Source of the DNA: Pseudisothecium myosuroides
Taxonomy: Eukaryota; Streptophyta; Bryopsida; Hypnales; Lembophyllaceae
Reading direction: 5' to 3'
NCBI GenBank assembly: GCA_951799445.1
Contig: OX637295.1
Location: 8,680,001-8,744,000, forward strand
DNA: 64,000 nucleotides
Shown: piece by piece, positions 54,319 to 64,000 of the stretch
Position numbering within the stretch: the first letter of the stretch is position 1
Layout: each line of letters opens with the position of its first letter
Program-made: the position numbers and the translations under genes
Notes under the pieces: model-generated
Database searches by the model: none
What the model was told of the DNA's origin: nothing
The model's input: the letters and a program-made list of their open reading frames with translations, nothing else

Positions 54319-57224
54319 GTCACTTTGAATGTACAAATTAAGAATAAAAGGAGGTGATATAGATAAAAACATTTAGAGCTTTTAATTTTTGCAATTTTTC
54401 CATGTTGATCTCAAAAGTAAAAAATAAGGGGTGATGATTTAAATAAAAATTTCTCCATTTTAATTTTGGAATTCTCAAGGAATCATCCTATTCATAAATG
54501 AATTCTTTCATTGATTTAAAAACAAAAAATTAAGGGTGGAGATTGAAATAAGAATGCACCAATTTATTTTTGTAATTTTCAAAGAATTGCACTACTCATA
54601 CATTGTTTTTCACTTTCATTTAAAAAATAAAAAACCAAAGGTGGAGATTTAAGTAAGAACTTTCCTATTTAATTTTTGCAATTCTCAAAGAGTTCTTAAA
54701 TGTTTGAATTATTTGTCACAAATGTTGATCTAAAAATAAAATAAAGGGTGGAGGTTGAAGTAAAAACTTCAATATCTAATTTTTGCAATTCTCCTAGATT
54801 CTTTCTAATTATGAATTATTTGTCAAATTGAATTTAAAAGTGAAAAGTAAAGGATGGAGATTTAAGTAAGGACTTCCTATTTATTTTATGCAATTCTCCA
54901 AGTCTCCTTCTAATCATGAATTATTTGTCACCCTAATTTTATAAATTAAAATTAAAAAGTGGAATATAAACAATAGAACTTTCCTTTTTAATTTTTGCAA
55001 TTTTTTTGCAATTTTTATAATTTTCATAGAGTCCCCATCATGAATTATTTGTCATGTTGAATTTGAAAGTTGAAAGTGAGAGGTGGAGATTTAAGTAAGA
55101 ACTTCCCTATTTATTTTTGGCAATTCTTCTAAAGTCTTTATAATCATAAAGTGTTTGTCATTTTGATTATATAAATAGAAAATAAAAGGTGGAAATATAA
55201 GTACAAACTTTCCTATTCTTTTGGCAATTCTCAAAAAGTCTTCCTAATTATAAATCATTTAATTGTCATTTGAGTTTTAAAATTTAAAACTTAGTGAAGA
55301 GATTTAAGTAAGAATTTATCCATTTAAGTCTTGAAATTTTCAAAGAATCATCCTACTTATGAATCATTTTTCAAGTTGATCTATAAATAAAAATTTAATG
55401 GTAAAGAATTAAATAAGACCTTCTTCTTTTAGTATTTGCAATTCTCAAAGAGTCTTTCTAATCATGAATAAATTATTGCATTGATTTAAAAAATAGCTAG
55501 TGGTGATATGAGTAAAAAAAAAATTCTTTCTAATTTTGAACTATTTTCTAAAAGCTTTTATAATCATAAACGATTTGTCATGTTGATAATAAAAATGAAA
55601 AAAAAGGGTGGAGATTGAAGTAAAAACATTCTCATTTATTTTTCAAATTCTCTAAGACTACTAATCATGAATGACTTGTTACTTTGATTTTATAATTAAA
55701 AAATAATTGGTGGAAGTTGTGAGTAGGATTTCTTCCATTTATTTTTTGCAATCTTCAAAAACACATTATACTCGTGTATTATTTGTCACGTTGATTTTAT
55801 AATTAAAAAATAATGGGTGAAAGTTGTGAGTAGGATTTCTTCCATTTATTTTTTGCAATCTTCAAAACTCATTATACTCATGTACTATTTGTCACGTTGA
55901 TTTTATAATTAAAAAATAATGGGTAGAAGTTTTGAGTACGATTTCTTCCATTTATTTTTTGCAATCTTCAAAAAATCATTATACTCATGTATTATTTGTT
56001 ATATTGATTAAAACTTAAAAATAAAGAGCAGTCAATTAATTAAAAATTTATTCTCAAAAAGTCCTTTCAATTTTGAATAATTTATCATGTTGATTTTTAA
56101 AAGAAATAAAAAGTGGAGATTTAAGTAAAACTTTTCTATTTATTTTTTACAATACTCAAGAATAATTTTACTCAATCATGTATTTTTTGTCACTTTGATT
56201 TAAAACAAAATATATAGGATGGAGATTGAAATAAAAACGTGACCAATTATGTTTTGCAATCCACAAAAAATCATTATTTTCATGTACTATTTGTCATGTT
56301 CATTTAAAAATAAAAAGTAAAGAGTGAATATTTAAATAAGAACCTTCCTATTTATTTCTTGAAATTTTCCTAAACTCCTTCTAATTATGAATAATTTTTT
56401 ACTTTGATTTTATAAGTACAAAGTAAATGATGATGATTTAAGTAAGAACTTTTCCTTTTAGTTTTTGCAATTTTCAATTAATTTTCATTTCATTTTGAAA
56501 AGAAAAAATGAAAGGTGGAGATTGAAGTAAGAAGGCACTTATGTAATTTTTGTAATCTTCAATGAATTGTCCTATTCATATATTATTTGTCACATTGATC
56601 TAATAATAAAAATAAAGGGTGGAGATTTATGTAAAACCTTTTGATTTATTTTTAACAATTTTCCAAAATTCTTCTTCATAATGAATATTTGTCACTTTGA
56701 TTTTATTAATAAAGAATAATGGGTGAAATTATAAAGTAAGATCTCCTCCATTTATTTTTTGAAGTCTTCAAAGAACCATTCTACTCATATATTATTAGTC
56801 ATGTTGATTTTAAAATGAAAATAAATGGTAGTAAGTTAATTAAGAACTTCCCTATACATTTTTTACAATATTTAAAGAATCCTTTTAATTTTGAATAACT
56901 TTTTGATTTTTTTAAAAATGTACATGGGAGAGATTAAAAAATATGTATCCAATTATATGTTTTGCAATTCATAGAGGGTCATCCACCTCATGTGTTATTT
57001 GTCACATTGTATTAAAAATAAAAAAATAAAAGGTGAATATTTAAATAAAAACTTTCCTATTTTATTTCTTTTAATTTTCCTAGACTCCTTCTTAATAATC
57101 ATGAACTATTTGTCAATTTGATTTTATAAATAAAAACTAACAAGTGGAGATTTAAGTTAAAATCTTCTTCATTTGTTTTTGTAATTCTCAATGACTCATT
57201 CTACTCATGTATTATTTGTCACAT
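54319..57224 (+). repeat. AT-rich ~110-bp satellite array, right arm
   Basis: About 25 diverged units of GGTGGAGATTTAAGTAAGAA, CTTCC(T/C)ATTTATTTTT(G)CA, ATTCTCAAAGAGTC...TAAT, CATGAATTATTTGTCAC.TTG. Spacing is 100-122 bp. Three neighbouring units at 55690-55990 are almost identical, a local recent amplification. The array is split by the chromovirus after ...TTTGTCACAT. Confidence 0.88.
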
Positions 57225-57480
57225 TGTTACGGATCGGCTTGACCAAGAAGTCGATGCTCTACTTAGATTGCATTCAAAGCAAACCAACACTAAATCACCA
57301 CCAAGTTACAATAATGACAATGAGAATCACACTTACACATTGTATCCAAAATCATATTATCTTCATTACACAAAATGTCAAGTGAGGAACAAGCCTCCTC
57401 ACTTGACTATTAAAAGGAAGGGAGAGGCCAACTAACCTAACCGCTACAACTGTTCCCTTGTTACGAACGGGTTCGTAACA
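57225..57480 (-). repeat. 3' LTR of the chromovirus
   Basis: 256 bp, TGTTACG...CGTAACA, a perfect 7-bp inverted end pair. It has a GAGGAAC(A)AGCCTCCTCACTTGAC region with a short stem. Compared with 62595-62850 it differs at three sites, all A/G or C/T. Confidence 0.95.
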
Positions 57481-60400
57481 TTACCCCCCCTTCTAGGTTG
57501 GGGCCCCGGTGCCGTTGGATGGAGTTTATGAAAATCAGCAATCGCCTCCGGTGCGTTTTCAAGATTGTCCGCCGGCTCCCACGAATTCTCCTCCGGGCCA
57601 TAGCCCTCCCATGACACCAAGTAGTGGAGTTTTTTCCAACGACCGAATAAACATGAATCAATAACCTTGTGCACCTCCCACTCCACATCTCCAATTGGGG
57701 TAATAATCGGCGGAGGTGGTATGCGGCGACGTCCGGGAATGGTATCCTCACGGTATTTTTCAAGTAGAGAAACATGGAAAACATTGTGAATACGCAATGT
57801 CTTAGGTAGTTTTAACCGGTAAACGAGATCGGAGAGTTTAGCTATTATTGAAAATGGTCCAAGAAACTTAGAAGCTAATTTATGAGAGGGCTCTGTAGTT
57901 GCAATATTTTCATGGCGCAAGAGGACTTTGTCACCTGGTTGAAAGGTCGGTTGTAGTTGTACCCCTCGGTCGTAATTTCGCTTAGCTTGTTCCCCCGCAA
58001 TCAAAATCATAGTTTTGAGTTCCTCATGAACTTGTTGTAGATGTCGAACCCGGTCCTCGGCCGCTGGAACAGTGGATGTTGTAGGTATAGAAAACGATAA
58101 TGCCGGGTGGTAACCGTACGTGGCATAGAACGGAGAGAACCCTGTTGCCGAATGGCAGGCGTTGTTATAGGCAAATTCGGCTAATGGCAATAGATCCGCC
58201 CAATTATCTTGACGCTTTGTCGTGAACATTCAAAGAAATTGTTCAATTACTTGATTCACCCTCTCCGTTTGGCCATCCCCTTGGGGATGAAAAGCCATCG
58301 TTGGTGATGGCTGGATCTTAAAGAGTTCACATAGTCTACGCATATATTTTGACACAAAAACGGAGCCCCTGTCTGATATGACCTCCTCCGGCATGCCATG
58401 ATATTTCCATACATTATTTAAATATAACGATACAGTGTCATTGGAGTCAATGGTCTCCTTTGTAGGTACAAAATGAGCTAGTTTAGTATTCTTATCAACA
58501 ACCACTAGGATAGAGTCATACCCTTTGCTTTGGGGTAGTTTAACGATGAAGTCCGTAGAAACCCGCTTCCATGGAGCATGAGCGGCTGGAATCGGTTGTA
58601 GTAGGCCATATCGAGGATGACGTGTTGATTTTGACCTCTGGCACAAATCGCACCCATCAACATATTGATGCACATAACGATGAACAGGAGGCCAATAAAA
58701 AATTCTAGTTACCAATTCTAAAGTTTTAGCCCGGCCTTGATGTCTCGCGGCGGGAGCGTCATGCCTCGATCGCAATATTTGTCGCCGAAGTTCGTCATCG
58801 TTTGGCACATATATCATGTCTTTGAACCGAAGAATCCCATCTGTGAGGTTATATTCTTGAAACCGTCGACAGATGTCATGCGGGCTCTTTTTTAATCCCC
58901 CTTTTAGAATTGCCAATAGTGGTTGCAATGCGGGGTCTTCGTCAATGCATAGTTTTATTTGTTCTAGAATTTGAGCATCGCTCCAAACGGGGTCACAGTC
59001 CTCCAATGATGCCAAACGTAGAAGGGGGCGACTCTCTTCATGTCGGCCTTCCATGAGATCAACCCTTCTTGAGAGGGCATCTGCACGCCCATTTAATGAA
59101 CCCGGCCGATGTTGGATATCAAAGTCAAACACGGATAAGAATTCTGACCATCGAGCTTGTCTTCTATTTAATTGCTTCGTAGTCATAAAGTACTCCAAAT
59201 TTTTATGATCCGAAATTACATGGACTTGATGAGGTGACCCCTCTAAATACACCCGCCAATCCTGGAAAGCTAAAATAATACTTAGGAGTTCTTTGTCATA
59301 AATGTTGTAGTTCTGTTCAGCGGGAGACATTTTAGAACTCCTGTATGCACACGGATGTAAGTGACCGTCATCCCCGTGCTGCGAAAGAATTGCACCTGTT
59401 GCCATGTCTGACGCATCCGTTTCAACTGTAAAAGGCCGTGCAAAGTCAAGATGGAGTAGTACCGGTGCTTGAAGAAATCTTGATCGTAGGTCGATGAATG
59501 CTTGACTTGCTTGTAGGTCCCATTCAAATTGTTTGTTCTTTTGAGTTAGAATAGTGAGAGGAACGGTAATCTTGGAATAATCACATATAAACCGGCGGTA
59601 AAAATTTGCAAATCCAAGGAAGGCTTGAATTTCCTTAACCGAGGTTGGAACGGGCCAATCTTTAATAGTTTGCACCTTGTCTGGACACATTTCAAGTCCT
59701 TTAGCCAAGACAATCATTCCCAAAAATTCAACGGAATGTTGATGGAATTGACATTTGGATTCTTTAGCATATAGTCCATGTTCCTGTAATCTTCGTAATA
59801 CGTCCCTTACCACTTGCCGATGCTCTTCAAGATTCTTTGAAAAAATTAAGATGTCATCCAAGTATATAACAACAGATATGTCCAAAAGGTCCTTAAAAAT
59901 ATCTTGCATTAACGATTGAAATTGTGCAGGGGCATTAGTCAACCCAAACGGCATAACTAAATATTCAAATAATCCGTACCGCGTTTTAAAAGCCGTTTTG
60001 AATTCGTGGCCCGCAGCCATACGAAGTCGATGATAGGCTTTTCGAATGTCCAATTTGGAGAAAATCGTAGCCCCTACCAACCGGTCAGTGAGCTCTGGGA
60101 TAAGGGGTAGGGGATAGCGGTTCCGCACGGTAACCTTGTTGAGATTCCGGTAATCTATACAAACCCGAATTGAACCGTCCTTTTTCCGAGCGAACACAAT
60201 AGGTGCTGAAACAAGAGACTTGGACCTTCGAATCCAGCCCTTGCCTAAATTCTCATCTAAATACCTCCGTAGCTCCTCCAGCTCCACCGGGGACATTGGC
60301 CGCAACCCAATGTTACGGGGCTCTTGTCCTTCTTTAAATTCAATCTTCATATCGCAAGTCCTATGGGCTGGCAACTCATTGGATGCCACCTCACTGAAAG

Positions 60401-61346
60401 CTGCTTTTAAATCATGATATTCTTCTGGAATAGAAGAAGATAGTGGAGTATCCACCTCGGAAATCTCGAGTGCATAAATTTCTGCCTCCTTTGCCGAAAG
60501 ACGAAAAGCTGCCTCAGAAACCAATGCATGCTTTGGAGCAATTAATTTTGAAAGTTGTTTTTCTGCCTTGTAATTCAACTCATGTTGTCCTTGAGCTCGC
60601 ACCAAAAAATTCCGTCCTTGATTGGAATCCCCCGTGCCCAAAACCTCCATATTTTTCCCAAAAAACATTTCCTGTTTCGCCTTTGGATTCTCCTCCGAAT
60701 TTGTGAATTGGGAACTTCCGTGGCACTCCATAGCTTTGCAATTTCCTTTTTCTCCTTGCACCCCATGCCCCATGCACCAAGCCTGACAATATGGGGAATC
60801 AAATACCACACTTCGTTGAGACCACCGAATAGTCGGGTCATGACGGATTAACCATGGAATGCCTAAAATGCATGGATACTTGCCTGTATTTGTAACATCT
60901 GCTACCAATCTTTCACGATGATCTCCAATGATAACCTCCACAATAGCCTCGTGGGTTATAAGCCCAGAGCTGATCATTCGGCCATCAATCACCCTAACTT
61001 CACGCGGCACCGGCTTTAGTTGCAGCTCCGCATTACATTGTTCCGCAAACTTGGGATGCATGAATATTCCTGTGGCTCCCGAATCCACTAACGTGAGACC
61101 TGGGATGGAATTGAGCTGTGCATCCAACGTCACATGTGCACTAGGGTCAATAGTGGCACGTAAGCACAACGGATCTAATCCGCAATTTACCTCCTTCGAA
61201 ACCTCGACATCCGTATTCGACCATATGTTACTCCATTGTAAATTCTCCCAAGCGGCCGACTCAAGAGGCCGCTCCACCATATTGCCCACCTTCCTTGTTG
61301 CGTCCACCGTGGGTGTCTTGTGGATGATGGCAGCGGCAGTTTGCAC
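57444..61346 (-). pseudogene. Chromovirus pol polyprotein with one in-frame TGA
   Basis: The frame from 61346 gives 1,038 residues to TGA at 58230-58232, then continues another 261 residues in the same frame. Order: retropepsin with LVDSGATG (residues 87-94), reverse transcriptase with FSKLDIRKAYHRLRM, MPFGLTNAPAQFQ and YLDD (about 495-498), RNase H with TDASDMATGAIL, integrase HHCC (RHDAPAARH...CDLCQRS) and core D, D, E (TDFIVKL, ISDRGSVF, QTERVNQ), then past the TGA LPLAEFAYNNA and a chromodomain (EWEVHKVIDSC...YLVSWEGYGPEENSWEP). The TGA sits between EQFL and MFTTKRQ where CGA is expected. Pol is in a different frame from gag and begins 26 bp after it, so frameshifting or reinitiation is likely. 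The chromodomain would direct integration to marked chromatin. Confidence 0.95.
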
Positions 61347-61372
61347 AGTGCCCGGGTACTGAAAATTTTCCT

Positions 61373-62461
61373 TCAGTCCCGGGCTTTCTCTTTTCCCGAA
61401 GAGGTGCCTTCCGCTTCAATGGTGGCAGAGATCGACAAGGGCTTTGAGGGATTCGTGGGGCAACGCAATCGAATATGACCTACTCCACCGCAACCCCAAC
61501 AACGTCCTTGGCGTTGATATTCTTGCCGTTCCACCGCCGTTTTTGCCAAGGCTGTAGAAGGAGTACGCACCGCTCCAAGCTCCATCGGCACCGGCCCGGA
61601 GGTATTCGAGTTAGATTGTACCTTCCCCAGTGCATCTCGTGGCAAAGTTGTTGGGGAGCGGAAACTTGAAGTTTCAAAAGGTGAACGGTGGTTTTGACGC
61701 CGACCCCATAATCTCTCATCGATTCGGGATGACATTGCCATCCAATCTTGTAGTCGGCGTGGTTGAGTCTCCGCCGTCGCCACCGAATCCAAAATCTCAT
61801 CCTTGAGTCCTCCACGAAAGCGAGCTACCAAACTGGATTCATTCCAATCGAGTAGCGCCGCGCATTCATTAAACATAGAAATATAATTCGCGACTGACCC
61901 AGTTTGTCGAAGCTTCCCAATGCGATCCTCCGCATTGCTCCGACGATCAATATCCCCATATACGGAAATCACGGACTCCCGAAAAGCTTGGTAATCGCCC
62001 AATAACTCGTGATCACGCTCCTCGTCCAAAGCTTGGAGAAGAGGCATAGCCCAATTTTGTGCCGCTCCAGTCATATACGAAAGCGCATAAGCTACCTTAT
62101 CTGCATCAGAGCTATAAGTGCGCGGTTTACCTCGAAATACAAGACGGAGTTGTGCAAACCACCGGTAAACTTCATTTCCCTTCTTTCCGGAAATTTTTTC
62201 CAGTTCCGCTACCTTCGATTCTTTGAGTTCCACATTGGATTCCACACACCTCCCTCCTAACACCCCTCCGCTATTGGAGACGGGAGAGACCACCGATCGT
62301 GGTCCTTGCGCTGCTCGACTCGAAATCTCTTGTATCAATTGAGGAAGTGTGGCTTGGAACACACTTTGGATTTGTTGTTGGATGAAGGCCGCCCACTCCG
62401 ACCCCATCCCATCCGGCATCAATTCTTCCCCCGGTTGGACCACCGGTGGTACTTGATCCAT
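61373..62461 (-). CDS. Chromovirus gag
   Basis: Intact frame of 362 residues from ATG 62461 (the next codon position upstream, TTG, is less likely). Residues from about 85 to 245 match the retrotransposon gag capsid form, with EVYRWFAQLRLVF, AYALSYMTGAAQNWA, FRESVISVYGDIDRRSNAEDRIGKLRQTGSVANYISMF and ARFRGGLKDEI. Near the C-terminus is one zinc knuckle, CWGCGGVGHIRLRC (CX2CX4HX4C), which binds RNA. Gag builds the particle in the cytoplasm. No damage is seen, in line with the element's youth. Confidence 0.95.
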   Translation of the reverse strand: MDQVPPVVQPGEELMPDGMGSEWAAFIQQQIQSVFQATLPQLIQEISSRAAQGPRSVVSPVSNSGGVLGGRCVESNVELKESKVAELEKISGKKGNEVYRWFAQLRLVFRGKPRTYSSDADKVAYALSYMTGAAQNWAMPLLQALDEERDHELLGDYQAFRESVISVYGDIDRRSNAEDRIGKLRQTGSVANYISMFNECAALLDWNESSLVARFRGGLKDEILDSVATAETQPRRLQDWMAMSSRIDERLWGRRQNHRSPFETSSFRSPTTLPRDALGKVQSNSNTSGPVPMELGAVRTPSTALAKTAVERQEYQRQGRCWGCGGVGHIRLRCPTNPSKPLSISATIEAEGTSSGKEKARD

Positions 62462-62594
62462 CAAAGGAGATTAGGGTTCCGAATTAAATAATCCTACAAA
62501 ATCTCTCATGGTAACGGCCGTTGTCCAAAGCCATCAATACACCTTCAACGTGGGAATCCGAATTAGAGCACGGACTTTGCATGACTTGACATTA
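62462..62594 (-). other. Chromovirus 5' leader
   Basis: 133 bp between the 5' LTR and gag. The bases next to the LTR (ATAATGTCAAGTC on minus) do not match the usual initiator Met-tRNA primer site TGGTATCAGAGC. Another tRNA or an altered site may be used. Confidence 0.5.
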
Positions 62595-62850
62595 TGTTAC
62601 GGATCGACTTGACCAAGAAGTCGATGCTCTACTTAGATTGCATTCAAAGCAAACCAACACTAAATCACCACCAAGTTACAATAATGACAATGAGAATCAC
62701 ACTTACACATTGTATCCAAAATCATATTATCTTCATTACACAAAATGTCAAGTGAGGAACAAGCCTCCTCACTTGACTATTAAAAGGAAGGGAGAGGCCA
62801 ACTAACCTAACCGCTACAACCGTTCCCTTGTTACAAACGGGTTCGTAACA
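62595..62850 (-). repeat. 5' LTR of the chromovirus
   Basis: 256 bp, TGTTACG...CGTAACA. It would carry the promoter. Just outside lies the CACAT duplication and the resumed satellite unit (TGATTTAAAAATTC). Confidence 0.95.
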
Positions 62851-62855
62851 CACAT

Positions 62856-63166
62856 TGATTTAAAAATTCAAAATAAAGTGAGGAGATTTAAGTAAAAATT
62901 TTAATTCTTAATTTTTTCAAATTTTCAAGACTCCTCCTAATTATGATTTATTTGTCATGTTGATTTTAAAAATAAAAAATAAAAAGTGAAGAGCTAAATA
63001 AGGACTTTAACTTCTATATTTTGTAATCATGTATTATTTTTTACTTTGATATTTAGTATAAAAAATAAAGTACATAAATTTAAGTAAATATTTTTTTTAT
63101 ATTATTTTTTATTTGCAAAGATTCATCCTAAATAAATCATGTTTTTACCTAATTTTTGCAATTTTT
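62856..63166 (+). repeat. AT-rich satellite array, end of the right arm
   Basis: About three decayed units continuing the array split by the chromovirus, ending ...CCTAATTTTTGCAATTTTT next to the inverted end. The mirror position on the left arm (19777) has the inverse of this sequence. Confidence 0.8.
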
Positions 63167-63255
63167 ATGGGCCCCGTTGGAAACGCCGACGCTCCCAATG
63201 AGGGGAACGCCGCGGCGCAACGGGAACGCGGAGAGCGGGAAACTTTGGAAGCGTC
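63167..63255 (-). repeat. Right inverted end of the foldback element
   Basis: ATGGGCCCCGTTGGAAACGC then CGACGCTCCCAATGAGGGGAACGCCGCGGCGCAACGGGAAC and a weaker outer part. It is the inverse of 19688-19776; the inner 60 bp match best. Confidence 0.85.
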
Positions 63256-64000
63256 TGATTAGGGTTTTTTGCTCAGCACGATTGCCGTTGATCAAAGAAC
63301 GATTTGAGCGTTGCGGCAGGGAGGCGGAATGCAATTGTGATCTTGAGAACTTAAGAAATTTGCAAAAGAACATGCGAAGAAATTTGCGGAAAACGATTTG
63401 CGGGCTTGCAGCAGTCGAAGGGAGGAAGATTGCGATTGACTGAAATTAGGAACTGAAAGTGCCTAATTTCAGAGCTAAGTGTGATTGAATTGGCCATGAA
63501 CAATGGTGAGTTTGGTTGAAGGCACAAACATTTTTCTTTACTTGGACAGAGCATTGGAAGGTGCGCATGACTGCATGCGGCCAGGGTTTTGGTGTGGTTC
63601 GGCGTTTTCGAAGTTCAAGTTGCGATTCGGGACTTTCTTTACTGCGGCTTACTGATTTTTATTGGGGGATTGAGTGTCTCATTGTAATCGTGCATGGGTT
63701 TTGCTCCCCTTATCACTGCACAAAGGGTTTTATTTTGGATTTTGGTCGCGTTCATTGGTGCAACGGGGAGCTTTTGCTGTTTTGTATCGAGGTTGATATA
63801 TCTTAGTCGGGATTAAACCAATCATCGTTTAGTGCGGTACCTTGCGGGGCACTAAACGCGGTCTCTTCACTCTTTATTTATTTGTGTACATTGTGTACAC
63901 TTCGGAATATTTGCACAATGTTGTTTCTTTTGTGAAAAACTCGTGACAGCGATGCTTAGTTTGTCATCTGGCCTGCGGCAGTCACGAAGTTTTCAGAATT
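63256..64000. other. Right flank, possible 5' region of a gene
   Basis: No gene is certain. A small stem GTTTAGTGC/GCACTAAAC lies at 63828-63858. An ATG at 63952 opens a frame to the window end (MLSLSSGLRQSRSFQN), S/R-rich like an organelle transit peptide, but 16 codons are too few to judge. Other frames here (63156-63443, 63516-63806) show no domain. Confidence 0.25.

Larger units (their letters stand above)
57225..62850 (-). mobile_element. Chromodomain Ty3/gypsy retrotransposon (chromovirus), 5,626 bp
   Basis: Complete element in minus orientation. 256-bp LTRs at 57225-57480 and 62595-62850 begin TGTTACG and end CGTAACA and differ at three positions, all transitions. CACAT is duplicated at 57220-57224 and 62851-62855. 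It has gag, then pol in the order protease, reverse transcriptase, RNase H, integrase, chromodomain. A C-rich stretch (ACCCCCCC, 57483-57490) inside the left LTR is the polypurine tract of the minus strand. I see no clear primer-binding site. The high LTR identity means a recent insertion; one stop codon in pol argues against present autonomy. Confidence 0.96.
19688..63255. mobile_element. Foldback-like element (about 6.6 kb net) split by nested insertions
   Basis: Inverted 89-bp ends (19688-19776 and 63167-63255) enclose AT-rich ~110-bp arrays that run in opposite orientations and a GC-rich satellite core. Removing E2 (22948-54318) and the chromovirus (57225-62850) leaves about 6.6 kb. Outside the ends CTGAATCGG (19676-19684) and CTGATTAGG (63255-63263) agree at 7 of 9 bases, a weak candidate 9-bp duplication of the Mutator type. 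No transposase is present, so the element would be non-autonomous. The class is inferred from structure only. Confidence 0.65.

Noticed and set aside
60220..61669. Plus-strand ORFs over the chromovirus
   Set aside because: Shadows of gag and pol, which carry clear zinc knuckle, DSG, YLDD and integrase motifs on minus.
63156..63443. ORF spanning the right inverted end as a gene
   Set aside because: It begins in the array and crosses the element end; its first part is simply the inverted repeat.
1..64000. tRNA, rRNA or organelle DNA insertions
   Set aside because: I looked for cloverleaf-like B-box words, rRNA core words and plastid gene motifs and saw none that I could support.

Overview
The window looks like repeat-dense nuclear DNA of a land plant. 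Two fragments resemble plant host genes: the 5' end of a malectin-type LRR receptor kinase at the left edge, and one exon of an At5g03900-like plastid protein near 19.1-19.35 kb. Introns have GT-AG borders. Everything else recognisable is plant-type mobile DNA: PIF/Harbinger, En/Spm (CACTA), a chromodomain Ty3/gypsy element, solo-LTR-like units, MITEs and satellite arrays. I cannot name the species.

Layout. 0-1.4 kb: receptor kinase exons (minus strand). 2.1-5.9 kb: short repeats and three Harbinger-type MITEs with TTA/TAA target duplications. 5.9-10.0 kb: a Harbinger element with a decayed transposase and an intact convergent Myb/SANT-like partner gene. 10.0-19.0 kb: mostly unassigned AT-rich DNA with a 356-bp near-perfect hairpin, a small MITE, a minisatellite and a truncated LTR. 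19.06-19.35 kb: plastid-protein exon. 19.69-63.26 kb: one nest of mobile elements. 63.3-64 kb: little that can be assigned.

The nest can be peeled apart using target-site duplications and restored reading frames. The oldest layer is a foldback-like element of about 6.6 kb with 89-bp inverted ends, AT-rich ~110-bp repeat arrays in opposite orientations and a GC-rich ~110-129-bp satellite core. An unclassified element (E2, 3.5 kb net) sits in its array, duplicating GTCAC. A 14.2-kb (net) CACTA element sits in the E2 gene, duplicating ATC. Three 4.4-4.75-kb solo-LTR-like units interrupt coding exons, one in the E2 gene and two in the CACTA transposase. Separately, a young 5.6-kb chromovirus lies in the right array, duplicating CACAT, with LTRs differing at 3 of 256 positions.

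The most unusual items are these. The CACTA element has an opposite-strand multi-exon gene joining an En/Spm transposase-like region to an FCP1/HAD-like domain whose catalytic aspartate motif is replaced. The LTR-like units carry a short acidic ORF ending at a splice donor. All eleven premature stops in the mobile genes are TGA or TAG, each reachable by one C-to-T or G-to-A change. All homology statements come from recognised motifs; no database search was run.
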